This document shows positions 8,516 through 17,973 of a stretch of DNA of 32,522 nt, one piece after another. Position 1 is the stretch's first letter, and every line of letters starts with the position of its first letter. The position numbers were made by a program, and so were the translations under genes. The notes under the pieces are model-generated. The model did no database searches. It saw only the letters and a program-made list of their open reading frames with translations, and was not told the origin of the DNA. The stretch covers positions 1-32,522 of the forward strand of contig CALJVL010000023.1 in the NCBI GenBank assembly GCA_937773775.1, read 5' to 3'. The stretch is from an uncultured Flavobacterium sp. (GTDB taxonomy: Bacteria > Bacteroidota > Bacteroidia > Flavobacteriales > Flavobacteriaceae).

Positions 8516-9334
8516 TCTTGATAATCCTTTGGAATTCTGTCGTGGGGTTTTTTATGCATAATATATAATTTCAGTTGTTTAATGAATTCTTAGCAAGATG
8601 ATTTGAGTTAAACCATTCAAATTACAGGGAACTAGGATATGTACCTCTTCTAAACTACAAGGCATAAATTGGTCAATAAACTTATCCAGAAACTACTGCC
8701 TTTGTGTTTAACTGACCGCATTCATATAATTTATTTTTCATTCTCCTTCTCCTTCTTGAACACTGTGGTTAAATAATTAGTTTTATTTATGACTTTGTAG
8801 CGGTCTCTTAGTAAAAAAATTAATCCTCCTTTCTAAACAATTAGTTATAGGGTCTTTAATAGTCTTTTTTGTTACCTAAAGTCTTAGGGAATAATGATGT
8901 TAATGATGCGAGATATATTAAAAGAGGAGAGTACAAAGTATTAGATCGCTCTTTATTCCTCTTTAATATTACTTATATTCATTCTTTTAACAAAAGGAGA
9001 TAAAATCGTAATTTCTACTCTAAGCGCAACATTTTTTCTATTACCTCAGAGCTTAGCAGTAAAAGAAATATTCCTTTTTCGCTAAATGTTGATTTCATTT
9101 TCGTCATAATAATTTTATATTTTGTGTTCCGTGTGCATTGCAATATTTTCTCTTAGTTTTTATTATTATTGACATGGTGTCAATTAATATCAAGTATTGC
9201 TGGCAATATTTATTCTACAGCTGATTTGTGGTTCGTTTTGCAGTAGGATAGTGATCGTTGTTTTTCTAAAATTTTTTATAGAAGTTCTTGTTGTTTTTTA
9301 AGTCGTCTTTCTCAAGTATTAACATGTATTATTT
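8516..9334. other. Gene-free stretch of about 0.8 kb upstream of the SusCD promoter region
   Basis: No gene could be recognised on either strand. Forward frames are short and interrupted; one from about 8897 to 8992 gives RYIKRGEYKVLDRSLFLF, faintly like the end of a beta-barrel receptor, but this is too short to call. The inverted repeat CAACATTT / AAATGTTG occurs near 9027 and 9083. The stretch ends in a terminator-like hairpin at 9335, which implies that something in it may be transcribed, either a non-coding RNA or a decayed gene. Confidence 0.5.
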
Positions 9335-9388
9335 AAGGCTCATCAAATATTTTTTAAAAAGGAAATTATTTAATGAGCCTTTTTTTTG
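9335..9388 (+). terminator. Rho-independent terminator-like hairpin
   Basis: AAGGCTCAT at 9335-9343 pairs with ATGAGCCTT at 9373-9381, and an inner AAATA/TATTT extends the stem. The right arm runs straight into a T-run ending at 9387. This is a good forward-strand terminator. The upstream transcript it would end is not identified; the nearest gene, the ROK repressor, stops 820 bases before it. Confidence 0.7.
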
Positions 9389-9498
9389 AAAACAGCTTTT
9401 TATTTTAAAAGGCTAGTAAAACATGACCAATATTCATTTCGTAATATTAAGTTAAAAAAATAATTTACGAACTGTTAGGTACATTGTAAATTAATTTA

Positions 9499-9506
9499 TA
9501 TATTTG
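9499..9506 (+). promoter_or_regulatory. Candidate -7 promoter element for the SusCD genes
   Basis: TATATTTG fits the Bacteroidetes sigma-ABfr -7 consensus TAnnTTTG. It lies about 89 bases before the SusC start, a normal 5' leader length. No convincing TTTG at -33 with the usual spacing was found, so confidence is low. Confidence 0.3.
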
Positions 9507-9594
9507 ATTTGTTATTTAAAGTTAAGTGTGTTTATTTAAACACATAAGGCTTAAAATTAACTAACTAACCAACCAATTAATCTATTGTAAAATT

Positions 9595-12500
9595 ATGAGT
9601 AAAATTAAAAAACCAGAAAATTTGGAGTGTTCCTTGTTCAGGAAGTACACTTTACAGTTGTGCATTTTAGTGCTTTTTCTTTTAAACACGGGATTGCAAG
9701 CTAAATCAATATTAACAGAGAAATCAATAACAGGAACTGTTATAGATAATATCACAAATCAACCAATACCCGGAGCCAATGTAATTGTCAAAGGAAGTCA
9801 AAATGGAGTTGTTACGGATTTTGACGGTAAATTTACTATCGTAGCATCAGATGACGCTACTAAATTAATTGTAAGTTATTTAGGTTATAGCACTAAAGAA
9901 GTAGCTATTGGGGGCGGTAAAAATTTAGTTATCAGATTAAGTGAAGATGCATCTAAATTAAATGAGGTTATAGTTACTGCGCTAGGAGTTACAAAGACTA
10001 AAGAAAAAATATCTTATGCAGTTCAAACATTGAAAGCTGAAACCATAAATCAATCCCGAGTTGGTGATATTGCTCAGCAGTTATCAGGTAAAGTAGCTGG
10101 TTTGTCTATAACAACTAATAATGGGTCGGCTGTATCCTCTTCAAGGATAGTTCTTAGGGGGGAAACATCTTTAAACCCAAATAAAAACCAACCTTTAATT
10201 GTCATTGATGGAGTTTTAATATCTAATACATATATAGGTATAGGTAGTAATCCTGTATCTAGCGATTTACCAGTTGATTATGGAAATAGTTTAAATGATC
10301 TTAATCCAGATGATTTTGAGTCAATAACCGTTTTAAAAGGACCAAAAGCTGCAGCCTTATATGGAGAAAGAGGTACAAATGGTGCTTTAATTATTACTAC
10401 CAAATCTGGGAAAAACACGAAAGGAGTAGGGGTAACCTATACCTCAGGGGTTGCTATTGACAAAGTAAATAGATTCTGGGATGAGCAGAATGAGTATGGT
10501 GGTGGTGGTCTTTTAGGTGCTAATCTTAATCAATATAGACGAGATTGGGGTGGGAACTTTGGCCCGCTCACAAATGGACAATTAATTGCTCAGGCAACCT
10601 CAATTGATCCTAATCCAGAGCCAACACCGTTTTTACAAAAAGCTGATAGAGAAGGTTTTTTTGATACAGGTGTTTCCTATAATAATAATTTGTCGTTTTC
10701 GTTTTCTGATGATAAAACATGGGGGCGAGTTTCTTTAGGAAGAATTTCCAAAACAGGTATCGTACCAAACACAGATTATAAAAAACATACTGTTGGTATA
10801 AGACTCGGTTCTAATTTGACTGAAAAGCTTTCAATTGATTTGTCTGCAAATTTCGTTTATAGCAATTCAGATAATGTTCCTGATATAGGATACAATAGCG
10901 GAGGACTTATGTATAGTATGCTTTGGGTAATGAAAAATTTTAGTCTTGAAGATTATAAAGATTATTGGTTACCAAATCAACAATACCAGAATCAAAATTA
11001 TTTTTTATCATGGGGAACAAATCCTTATCTCGTTGTAAATGAAAATTTAAACGGATTTAGGCATAATAGGATATTTGGTAATTTTAAAACAAATTATAAG
11101 TTTAACGACAATCTTTCGGCATTTATTAGAGTTGGTTTGGATAGTTATGACGACAGAAGACAGTCTAGAAGAGCTTCGGGGCAGCCTGCCTTCAGATATG
11201 GGATGTACCGCGAGCAAGATGTGCGTTTACAAGAGTTAAACTCAGATTTTTTAGCTACTTATGCTAAAGATATAACAGATAAATTTAACGTAGAAGTGAA
11301 CGCAGGAGCAAGTACTTACGCACAAGTTATCTCGAATAAAATAGCGCAAACAAATAGTTTAGCAATTCCAGGTATTTTTAGTCTAGGTAATGCTGCTGAT
11401 AAACCTGCACTTACTCAGGTTGATACTGAGAAAGAACTAAATAGTGTTTATGGAACGGTAGAATTGGGATATGATCAAAAAATATTTTTTGATGTTACAG
11501 GAAGAAATGATTGGTCTTCAACTTTACCTGCGGGGAATCAGAGCTTTTTCTATCCATCAGTTGGTCTTAGCGCAGTAATTTCAAAAATGGCCAAGTTGCC
11601 AGACTTTATTTCATATCTAAAATTAAGAACAAGTTATGCGCAAACAGGTAGTAGTACGGATCCAGGAGTTATAAATAATTCTTATAATTTAGGTGTAATA
11701 GCAGGTTCTGTTACAAATCCAATTGTTGTTACCGATCAAAATCTTAAAAGTGAAAGAACAGACGCTTTAGAATTTGGTATTGATTTGAGGCTACTTAATA
11801 ATAGATTAAATTTCGACATCGACTTATATGATTATTCTACTACTAATCAAATACTTACTGCGCCAATTAGTCAAAGTTCAGGGGTCAGTTTTAGAAGATT
11901 TAATGCTGGTGAGATTAATAGTAAAGGTATTGAGATTTTGTTAACGGCAAAACCAATAGTTTCAGACAACATTAACTGGGTATCGACTTTTAATTTTGCA
12001 AAAAGTAAATCTGAAGTGCTTAGTCTTGCTGATGGAATTGAAACATTGATTATTGCAACAGGTCCAAATGGGTCGACAATTGAGGCAAGGCCAGGTGGGA
12101 GAATGGGTGATATTTATGGAAGAGGATACGAGAGAGATCCTCAAGGAAATATTATTTTAGAAAATATTGGAGGACTTATGAGGCCTAAAGTGGGCAGTGC
12201 AATAAAGAATTTAGGAAATTATAACCCAGATTGGACCTTAGGTGTTACAAACAATTTTCAATATAAAAATTTTAGTTTAAACATCTTTTTGGATTACAGA
12301 AATGGTGGTGATTTTTACAGCCTAACAAGTTCTCAGCTCTACAGATCAGGTTCCATTACCGAAACACTTCCATATAGAACAGAAAACTTTGTGCCAAATG
12401 GTGTTATTAATAACGGAAATGGCTCATTTACACAAAATACACAGACTACTACTGGATATGATTGGTATAGATCCAATTGGGATGCAGGAAACATTGAAGC

Positions 12501-12765
12501 CAATACCTATGATTCTACATTTTTAAAACTAAGAGAAATCTCATTAGGTATCGACTTGAAACCATATTTTAAAAATTCACCTTTTGAAAAAATTAGTTTT
12601 TCACTTTTTGGTAGAAACTTGGCTACTTGGACTAAAGATAATTTTGTAAGACATTTTGACCCAGAAGTATTAAGTTTTAACGGAAGTAGCTTTGTGCCTG
12701 GTTTTGAAATTGGGCAACTTCCTGGAGCAGCAACGTATGGTTTTAACTTTAACGTCTCATTTTAA
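9595..12765 (+). CDS. SusC/RagA-family TonB-linked outer-membrane transporter
   Basis: A 1056-residue outer-membrane import barrel. The N-terminus has a hydrophobic signal segment (LCILVLFLLNTGLQAKS). A carboxypeptidase-regulatory-like domain follows at about 44-110 (ITGTVIDNITNQPIPGANVI, TDFDGKFTI, SYLGYSTKEV), then the SusC-class plug with LNEVIVTALGVTKTKEK, QQLSGKVAGL, NQPLIVIDGVLIS and DFESITVLKGPKAAALYGER. The barrel ends in FNFNVSF with a C-terminal Phe, as outer-membrane proteins do. SusC proteins work as a pedestal-bin pair with a SusD lipoprotein, which is encoded 14 bases downstream. Most SusC transporters import oligosaccharides or peptides; here no glycan-degrading enzyme is encoded nearby, and a catabolic operon for small molecules follows instead. 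A mostly gene-free leader of more than 1 kb lies upstream. Confidence 0.95.
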   Translation: MSKIKKPENLECSLFRKYTLQLCILVLFLLNTGLQAKSILTEKSITGTVIDNITNQPIPGANVIVKGSQNGVVTDFDGKFTIVASDDATKLIVSYLGYSTKEVAIGGGKNLVIRLSEDASKLNEVIVTALGVTKTKEKISYAVQTLKAETINQSRVGDIAQQLSGKVAGLSITTNNGSAVSSSRIVLRGETSLNPNKNQPLIVIDGVLISNTYIGIGSNPVSSDLPVDYGNSLNDLNPDDFESITVLKGPKAAALYGERGTNGALIITTKSGKNTKGVGVTYTSGVAIDKVNRFWDEQNEYGGGGLLGANLNQYRRDWGGNFGPLTNGQLIAQATSIDPNPEPTPFLQKADREGFFDTGVSYNNNLSFSFSDDKTWGRVSLGRISKTGIVPNTDYKKHTVGIRLGSNLTEKLSIDLSANFVYSNSDNVPDIGYNSGGLMYSMLWVMKNFSLEDYKDYWLPNQQYQNQNYFLSWGTNPYLVVNENLNGFRHNRIFGNFKTNYKFNDNLSAFIRVGLDSYDDRRQSRRASGQPAFRYGMYREQDVRLQELNSDFLATYAKDITDKFNVEVNAGASTYAQVISNKIAQTNSLAIPGIFSLGNAADKPALTQVDTEKELNSVYGTVELGYDQKIFFDVTGRNDWSSTLPAGNQSFFYPSVGLSAVISKMAKLPDFISYLKLRTSYAQTGSSTDPGVINNSYNLGVIAGSVTNPIVVTDQNLKSERTDALEFGIDLRLLNNRLNFDIDLYDYSTTNQILTAPISQSSGVSFRRFNAGEINSKGIEILLTAKPIVSDNINWVSTFNFAKSKSEVLSLADGIETLIIATGPNGSTIEARPGGRMGDIYGRGYERDPQGNIILENIGGLMRPKVGSAIKNLGNYNPDWTLGVTNNFQYKNFSLNIFLDYRNGGDFYSLTSSQLYRSGSITETLPYRTENFVPNGVINNGNGSFTQNTQTTTGYDWYRSNWDAGNIEANTYDSTFLKLREISLGIDLKPYFKNSPFEKISFSLFGRNLATWTKDNFVRHFDPEVLSFNGSSFVPGFEIGQLPGAATYGFNFNVSF

Positions 12766-12779
12766 TCAAAAAAAACATT

Positions 12780-14264
12780 ATGAAAAATATACATAAAATT
12801 AAATTAATAATATTGAGCTCCTTGTTGTTTGGATCTTGTACACAAGGTTTTGAAGAGATTAATATTGATAAAAATTTACCAATAGAAGCCAATTCGGGAA
12901 CGCTATTGCCTAGTGCAATTTTTGGACCACTAAATTCGCATTTAAATGTTCAATTGAATTTAACAAATCAAATAATGCAGTATAAAGTCTATCGAAATGA
13001 AAATTTGTTGGATGCTTACGACTTTGCATCAGGCGCAGGATTATTTGGCAAATTTTGGGCTAATGCATATAAAGCGATGAGAGACAGTAATGAATCTATT
13101 GCGTATGGAGAGGCTAGTGGGTTAAATGCATATGTCGGTGCTGGAAAAACGTTGAACGCTTTTTATTTGGCTTCACTAACTGAGTTGTGGATTGATGTTC
13201 CTTATTCTCAAGCTGCAACAGGATTAGGCAATGTGCAGCCAGCATACGACAAACAGCAAGATGTTTACCTGCAGGTGTTAGAGCTACTAGAAGAAGCAAA
13301 TACGACTTTTGCTAGCGACACAAAAGGGTTTGTCTTAGGGGGTGATATCCTATTTAAAGGCAATGTAATGAAATGGAGAAAGATGGCAAACTCTTTACAA
13401 CTACGTTATTTATTAAGACTTTCAAATAAAGAGTCTATAAATGCAGCCACTCAAATAAATAGAATTGTTTCTAATCCGTCAAAATATCCACTTATTGAAA
13501 GTAACGCAGAAGCTGCTATTTATAATTTTACTGGTGTCGCACCAAATACCTCAGATTTCTCATTACTTACTGCTTTAGGAGGATTAAGTCCTTCTGAAAA
13601 ATTTGTTAGCGTGTTAGACGGTGTAGATTCTAATAATGATGCAGATGACGATCCGCGACTAGCATTTTTTGCAGACAAACCAATTGCTCCGAGTGTATCT
13701 TCAGGTCCTTTTGTTGGAGTTAAGAATGGTACAACTCGAGAAGTAGCTCAAGGAACAGGAGGAAATGCAGAATTATTTGCTTCTCAATTCACATCAAAAT
13801 TTCAAACGAATAAAGACTTACTAGATTTTGTATTCATAAGTTATGCAGAAGTACAATTTATTTTAGCTGAGGTAAGATTAAAAAATTGGATTACAACTTC
13901 TACAGCCCAAAGCTATTATGAAACAGGAATTGCCGCAAACCTTGCGTATTGGAATTTAGCAATGCCAGCAAGTTTTTTGACAAGGCCCGACGTTGCATGG
14001 GATAATAGTTTAGCCACCTTAATAAATCAAAAATGGATAGCTATGTTTTTTAATAATACAGTAGAAATTTGGGGCGATCAAAAAAGAACAGGTCTTCCAC
14101 AAATAGTTCCAGGTCCTTTAGCAACAACAGTTACAAATGGTAAAGTACCAACAAGAGTGTTTTACCCAACTTTAGAGCAATCAGTGAATTCTAGTAATTA
14201 TAGTGCAGCGTCTTCAAGTATTGGCGGTGATATTATTATTGCCAAGCATTGGTACCAGAACTAA
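12780..14264 (+). CDS. SusD/RagB-family outer-membrane nutrient-binding lipoprotein (SusD-like_2 type)
   Basis: A 494-residue surface lipoprotein that closes as a lid over its SusC partner. The signal peptide ends in a lipobox (LLFGSC, with Cys near residue 20), followed by TQGFEEINIDKNLP. The helical TPR-like body shows ASLTELWIDVPYSQAATG, ALGGLSPSEKF, DDDPRLAFFADKP and SYAEVQFILAEVRLKNW, which fits the SusD-like_2 class of binding lipoproteins rather than classical starch SusD. The start is 14 bases after the SusC stop, so the two are co-transcribed. The NKW-IAMFFNNTVEIWGDQKRTG stretch near the C-terminus is also typical of the family. The ligand cannot be told from the sequence. Confidence 0.93.
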   Translation: MKNIHKIKLIILSSLLFGSCTQGFEEINIDKNLPIEANSGTLLPSAIFGPLNSHLNVQLNLTNQIMQYKVYRNENLLDAYDFASGAGLFGKFWANAYKAMRDSNESIAYGEASGLNAYVGAGKTLNAFYLASLTELWIDVPYSQAATGLGNVQPAYDKQQDVYLQVLELLEEANTTFASDTKGFVLGGDILFKGNVMKWRKMANSLQLRYLLRLSNKESINAATQINRIVSNPSKYPLIESNAEAAIYNFTGVAPNTSDFSLLTALGGLSPSEKFVSVLDGVDSNNDADDDPRLAFFADKPIAPSVSSGPFVGVKNGTTREVAQGTGGNAELFASQFTSKFQTNKDLLDFVFISYAEVQFILAEVRLKNWITTSTAQSYYETGIAANLAYWNLAMPASFLTRPDVAWDNSLATLINQKWIAMFFNNTVEIWGDQKRTGLPQIVPGPLATTVTNGKVPTRVFYPTLEQSVNSSNYSAASSSIGGDIIIAKHWYQN

Positions 14265-14317
14265 ATATTTTGAAAGTTTAATTTTTTTTTGATTTAGTTT
14301 TTTGAATTAGTTTTTTG

Positions 14318-14354
14318 AATTGGCCAAAGTCACTATAAATTTCTTTGGCTAATT
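14318..14354 (+). terminator. Hairpin closing the SusCD unit
   Basis: AATT-x-GCCAAAG pairs with CTTTGGC-x-AATT around a 13-base loop (core arms 14323-14329 and 14343-14349), about 55 bases after the SusD stop, followed by an AT-rich run. Just before it the phrase TAGTTTTTTGAAT occurs twice in tandem (about 14295-14320). It probably separates SusCD from the catabolic operon that starts at 14435, although read-through is possible. Confidence 0.6.
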
Positions 14355-14434
14355 TATTAAATACAATTAGCCGTAGTGTAGTTGTTTATAAATCAAGTTT
14401 ACACCCTCAATTTAATTAGAAAATAGATTTTTTT

Positions 14435-15136
14435 ATGAAAGAAAAATTAATCTTGATACCAGGTACTTTATGTGACCATAATCTTTTTAAATATCAAATT
14501 GAAGGATTAAGGGGTATGGTTAGTTGTCATGTGGCAAGCAATAGTAGTGCTTCTAACTTAAAACAAGTAGCTAAAAATATTCTTGATAATTATTCGGGTT
14601 CATTCACCTTACTGGGACTTTCTTACGGAGGCATTATTGCATTTGAGTTATTGAGGCAAGCACCAGAAAGAATCAGCAAATTAATTTTGATGAACACCAA
14701 TTATAAAGAGCCTTCAGAACAAACCAAGATTAACCAACAACGATTTGTGGGGATGGCTTATTTGGGAGAATTTAAAGAGATTACAACTACTATTTTAATA
14801 GATGCTATGTTACATCCAAAAAATGCTCAAAAACAAGATTTGAGAGACACTATTTTAGACATGGCAAATAATATAGGTATTGAGGGTTTTTTTAATCAAG
14901 TAAAAGCACAATTAGGAAGACCAGATAGCACAAAAGATTTACAAAAAATAAAGTGTCCTACACTAATAATAACGGGTAGAGAAGACAGGATTTGTCCATT
15001 ACTATTGCATGAAGAAATGGCAGAAGCCATTCCTAATTCAACGCTAAAAGTCATCGAAGAATGTGGACATTTAAGCACATTAGAACAACCTCATTTAGTT
15101 AATAAAGAAATTATTGACTGGTGGAATAAAAATTAG
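14435..15136 (+). CDS. Alpha/beta hydrolase, first gene of the catabolic operon
   Basis: A 233-residue cytoplasmic alpha/beta-fold hydrolase with no signal peptide. The catalytic triad is visible: Ser63 in the nucleophile elbow GLSYGG, Asp184 in ITGREDRICP and His212 in CGHLSTLEQP. The LIPGTLCDHNLF strand-loop provides the oxyanion region. Family members act as esterases, lactonases or C-C bond (meta-cleavage-type) hydrolases; which one applies cannot be told here. The gene begins 170 bases after SusD and its stop is only 6 bases before the aldolase start, so it leads a tight same-strand operon. It may release the acid or ring-opened form that the next enzyme splits. Confidence 0.88.
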   Translation: MKEKLILIPGTLCDHNLFKYQIEGLRGMVSCHVASNSSASNLKQVAKNILDNYSGSFTLLGLSYGGIIAFELLRQAPERISKLILMNTNYKEPSEQTKINQQRFVGMAYLGEFKEITTTILIDAMLHPKNAQKQDLRDTILDMANNIGIEGFFNQVKAQLGRPDSTKDLQKIKCPTLIITGREDRICPLLLHEEMAEAIPNSTLKVIEECGHLSTLEQPHLVNKEIIDWWNKN

Positions 15137-15142
15137 AATATT

Positions 15143-15910
15143 ATGCGTCAAAATAAATTAAAACAATTATTAAAATCCAATAATACAGTAGCTTGTGGTT
15201 GGTTGCACATACCAAACTCTTGGAGTGCAGAAGTTATGGCAAATGCTGGCTGGGATTGTGTAACTGTAGACATGCAGCATGGGTTGCAGAGTATAGAAAC
15301 GGCTATCCAAATGATGCAGGGGATCTCTACAACAGAAACAGTTCCTCTTGCCAGATCAAGCTGGAATACTCCTGGAGAAATCATGAGATTATTAGACGGT
15401 GGTGCATATGGTATAATCTGCCCAATGATTAACAGCAAAGAAGAATGCGAATCTTTTGTAGGGGCATGTAAATACCCTCCATTTGGCTACAGAAGTTTTG
15501 GACCAACCAGAGCGAGGGTATATGGCGGAAAAGATTACGGTGAATATGCAAATGATGAAATTTTGACCTTGGCTATGGTCGAAACCAGTCAAGCCATCGA
15601 AAATATAATTGAAATATGCGCAGTTGAAGGATTAGATGGCATTTTTATTGGTTCAGGAGATTTAGAACTATCGTTAAAAGCAACCATTCAAAATTACACT
15701 ACAACTTTGTTTGATCAAGCAATAAATACTGTATTAAAAGAATGCCAGGACCGTAATTTAGTAGCAGGGGTGTGGTGCTCGACAATAGAAGATGCTAAAA
15801 AAATGATAGATAAAGGGTTTAAGTTTATAGCTCTTAAGTCTGATAGCATGATGCTGACCGAGTATGCAAAAGAGCAAAGCTCTGCTTTAAAAAACATTTA
15901 TAAAAACTAA
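15143..15910 (+). CDS. HpcH/HpaI-family class II aldolase
   Basis: A 255-residue TIM-barrel aldolase. Family members make a reversible retro-aldol cut of 2-keto-4-hydroxy acids, giving pyruvate (or oxaloacetate/glyoxylate relatives) and an aldehyde, with a divalent metal. Key residues are in place: His46 in VDMQHG, Arg71 in LARSSW, metal ligands Glu147 in AMVETSQA and Asp173 in GSGDLELS. The PPFGYRSFGPTRA loop is typical of the group. It starts 6 bases after the hydrolase and ends 11 bases before the first NTF2-like gene. It is the best pointer to the chemistry of the operon: the route should pass through a 2-keto-3-deoxy-type or beta-hydroxy 2-keto acid. Citrate-lyase beta-like activity is less likely given the HpaI-type motifs. 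Confidence 0.9.
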   Translation: MRQNKLKQLLKSNNTVACGWLHIPNSWSAEVMANAGWDCVTVDMQHGLQSIETAIQMMQGISTTETVPLARSSWNTPGEIMRLLDGGAYGIICPMINSKEECESFVGACKYPPFGYRSFGPTRARVYGGKDYGEYANDEILTLAMVETSQAIENIIEICAVEGLDGIFIGSGDLELSLKATIQNYTTTLFDQAINTVLKECQDRNLVAGVWCSTIEDAKKMIDKGFKFIALKSDSMMLTEYAKEQSSALKNIYKN

Positions 15911-15921
15911 ATATTTAAGAT

Positions 15922-16923
15922 TTGAATACACAAATTATACATATAGAAACTAAACAGTTTAAAAGAGATGGTCTCCAACAAAATCTACCAGGGTTTAATA
16001 GTAAGTACCATAATATTGTTGATTATATATTGAAAATAACAGAAGATATCTGGGAAAAAAAAGACTTAGAAGTAATTAATGAAACATATGAAAAAGACAT
16101 ATTGATTCATACAGGAGCAAGAAAAATAAATGGTATAGAAAAAGTAATTGGCGGCACAAATGATACACTTGCTTCTTTCCCTGATAGAATGATGCAAGGA
16201 GAAGCTGTGATCTGGTCAACAGATAATAAAGGAGATTTTTACTCGTCACACCGCATTTTATCTACCGCTACAAACCAAGGTAGTACTGTTTATGGTAAGC
16301 CTACAGGAAAAAAAATCAGCTTTAGAACCGTTGCAGATTGTAAAATTGCTAATAATAAAATATATGAAGAATGGCTTGTTAGAGATAATCTTCACATATT
16401 GCAGCAACTTGGTTTTGACCCAGTAGAAATGGCGAAAAAAGATGTGACTTATAAAGAGAATCCCATTTCAATATGCGTTAATTCATCTAAAGAAGTAGAA
16501 GTACAAGACGTATCGCTTCCAGAAGGTTTAGTGAACTCTTTAATTACTAATGTTTGGAAGAATAAAGATTTTACTGACATAGAACAATATTTTTCAGAAG
16601 AGAGCACACTTCATGCAATATGTAATCAGGATGTTTATGGTGTTCATAATATAACTGAATATATACGGTCTATTTTAAAATCTTTTAAAGATCCAATCAT
16701 AAACATTGATCGTATAACATCAAATAGGAAAGACAATTCAACTGAAATTGCAGCACGTTGGCACATTAGGGGAAGATCAACCAAATTAGGAGTTTTTGGG
16801 ATAGAGTCAACGGTAGAGGTTTTCGTTCCAATAATAAGTCATTATAATATTGAAAACGGGAAAATTAAGGATGAATGGATGGTTTATGATGGCTTTGATG
16901 CACTATGTCAAATTTGTAATTAA
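15922..16923 (+). CDS. Double NTF2-like (SnoaL-type) protein, first paralogue
   Basis: About 333 residues built from two NTF2/SnoaL-like alpha+beta cone domains. Domain one (about 30-165) has IVDYILKITEDIWEKKDLEV, INGIEKVIGGT, FPDRMMQGEAV and KIYEEWLVRDNLHILQQLGF. Domain two (about 195-333) has VWKNKDFTDIEQYF, VYGVHNITEYIRSIL, IAARWHIRGRS and KIKDEWMVYDGFDALCQI. The W-V-x-D-x-L ending of each unit is typical of SnoaL-like polyketide-cyclase relatives. Folds of this type serve as isomerases, dehydratases, epoxide hydrolases or aldol cyclases, so a catalytic step is plausible but unproven. The start is taken as TTG at 15922, 11 bases after the aldolase stop; no in-frame ATG lies close by. It is more distant in sequence from the other three family members in this operon. 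Confidence 0.75.
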   Translation: MNTQIIHIETKQFKRDGLQQNLPGFNSKYHNIVDYILKITEDIWEKKDLEVINETYEKDILIHTGARKINGIEKVIGGTNDTLASFPDRMMQGEAVIWSTDNKGDFYSSHRILSTATNQGSTVYGKPTGKKISFRTVADCKIANNKIYEEWLVRDNLHILQQLGFDPVEMAKKDVTYKENPISICVNSSKEVEVQDVSLPEGLVNSLITNVWKNKDFTDIEQYFSEESTLHAICNQDVYGVHNITEYIRSILKSFKDPIINIDRITSNRKDNSTEIAARWHIRGRSTKLGVFGIESTVEVFVPIISHYNIENGKIKDEWMVYDGFDALCQICN

Positions 16924-16935
16924 AATATATAACTC

Positions 16936-17973
16936 ATGGATATTAACTTAAAAAATAAAGAAACTATACTTGAATTCTTCAAAGAATTAAATCATAGTGA
17001 TAAAGATTCCTTAGAAGAAGTTTTGTCACATTACTTAATTAAAACAAGTAGAGTCGAAATTTCAAAACCATTTAGCGAGTATATTGGTGTTCGTAAGTAC
17101 AAAGAACAATTTTTTGAACCACTGTTATATGCTTTTCCTGATGTAGAAATTCAGCCATATATTGTTATGAGTGGAGCATCTGGTGACAATAACTGTGTTT
17201 GTGTTGCTGGAAATTTCATAGGTACTTTTGTAAACGATTGGCTAACTATTCCAGCCAATCAACAACCAGTAACTATAAGATTTCATGCTACTTTTTTTCT
17301 TGATAACGATAAGATTATAAGATCATGGTATTTTTTGGATATTTTAGATGTTATTAGGCAATCAGGGTATCAATTATTTCCCTTTAAGGGACTGCAACAA
17401 ACGGCACCAAACCCAATGCCAGGTAATGGCATTATCACGTACCCAACAGACTTCAAAGAAAGTGAAATATCATATAACCTAACCAATGCTATGATAGCTG
17501 GTTTGTTAGAGTATGATGGTAAATCGATAGAATCAATGGGTCAAGAACGATTTTGGGATCAAAAAAACATGATGTGGTATGGTCCAGGTGGTATTGGCAC
17601 GACAAGAGGACTAAAGGGTTTTCAAGATAATCATCAAATTCCATTTTTAAAAGCATTCCCAAATAGAGGTGTTTGCGAAGAAAACGAATCTACAAACTTT
17701 GTGAACATTGCAGAAGGAAATTACACCTGTCATTTTGGATATCCTATAATGTACGGTAATCACACAGGCGATGGTTGGCTAGGCTTAAAAGCATCTAATA
17801 AATCGTTTACTATAAGGGTTATGGATTTTTGGAGAAGAGAAGATAATAAATTAAAAGAAAATTGGGTCATGATAGATATGATAGATCTACTGGAACAATT
17901 TAACATTGATGTATTTCAATTACTAAAAAAAGAAATTAATGACTACAAATCTAGAACAGACAAGAATGATTAA
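16936..17973 (+). CDS. Double NTF2-like (SnoaL-type) protein, second paralogue
   Basis: A 345-residue protein with two NTF2-like units. The first half carries GNFIGTFVNDWLTIPANQQP (93-112) and SWYFLDILDVIRQSGYQLFP. The second carries MGQERFWDQKNMMWYGPGGI (201-220, with Trp-Tyr-Gly-Pro at 214-217), then HQIPFLKAFPNRG, NIAEGNYTCHFGYP and DGWLGL, ending in NWVMIDMIDLLEQFNIDVFQ. The same words recur in the next gene, so the two are tandem duplicates. No signal peptide is seen, so it should act in the cytoplasm. The conserved polar and aromatic residues (Trp, Tyr, His, Asp) spread over the cone pocket favour an enzyme over a simple binding protein. Its stop overlaps the start of the next gene by 8 bases, implying coupled translation. 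Confidence 0.78.
   Translation: MDINLKNKETILEFFKELNHSDKDSLEEVLSHYLIKTSRVEISKPFSEYIGVRKYKEQFFEPLLYAFPDVEIQPYIVMSGASGDNNCVCVAGNFIGTFVNDWLTIPANQQPVTIRFHATFFLDNDKIIRSWYFLDILDVIRQSGYQLFPFKGLQQTAPNPMPGNGIITYPTDFKESEISYNLTNAMIAGLLEYDGKSIESMGQERFWDQKNMMWYGPGGIGTTRGLKGFQDNHQIPFLKAFPNRGVCEENESTNFVNIAEGNYTCHFGYPIMYGNHTGDGWLGLKASNKSFTIRVMDFWRREDNKLKENWVMIDMIDLLEQFNIDVFQLLKKEINDYKSRTDKND

Noticed and set aside
8600..8900. Transposase fragment on the minus strand
   Set aside because: A short reading such as LDKFIDQFMPCSLEEV looked suggestive, but it is surrounded by stops and has no second motif.
17939..17965. Earlier in-frame ATG for the third NTF2 gene
   Set aside because: It would add residues absent from the tandem paralogue; ATG 17966 aligns with the paralogue start.
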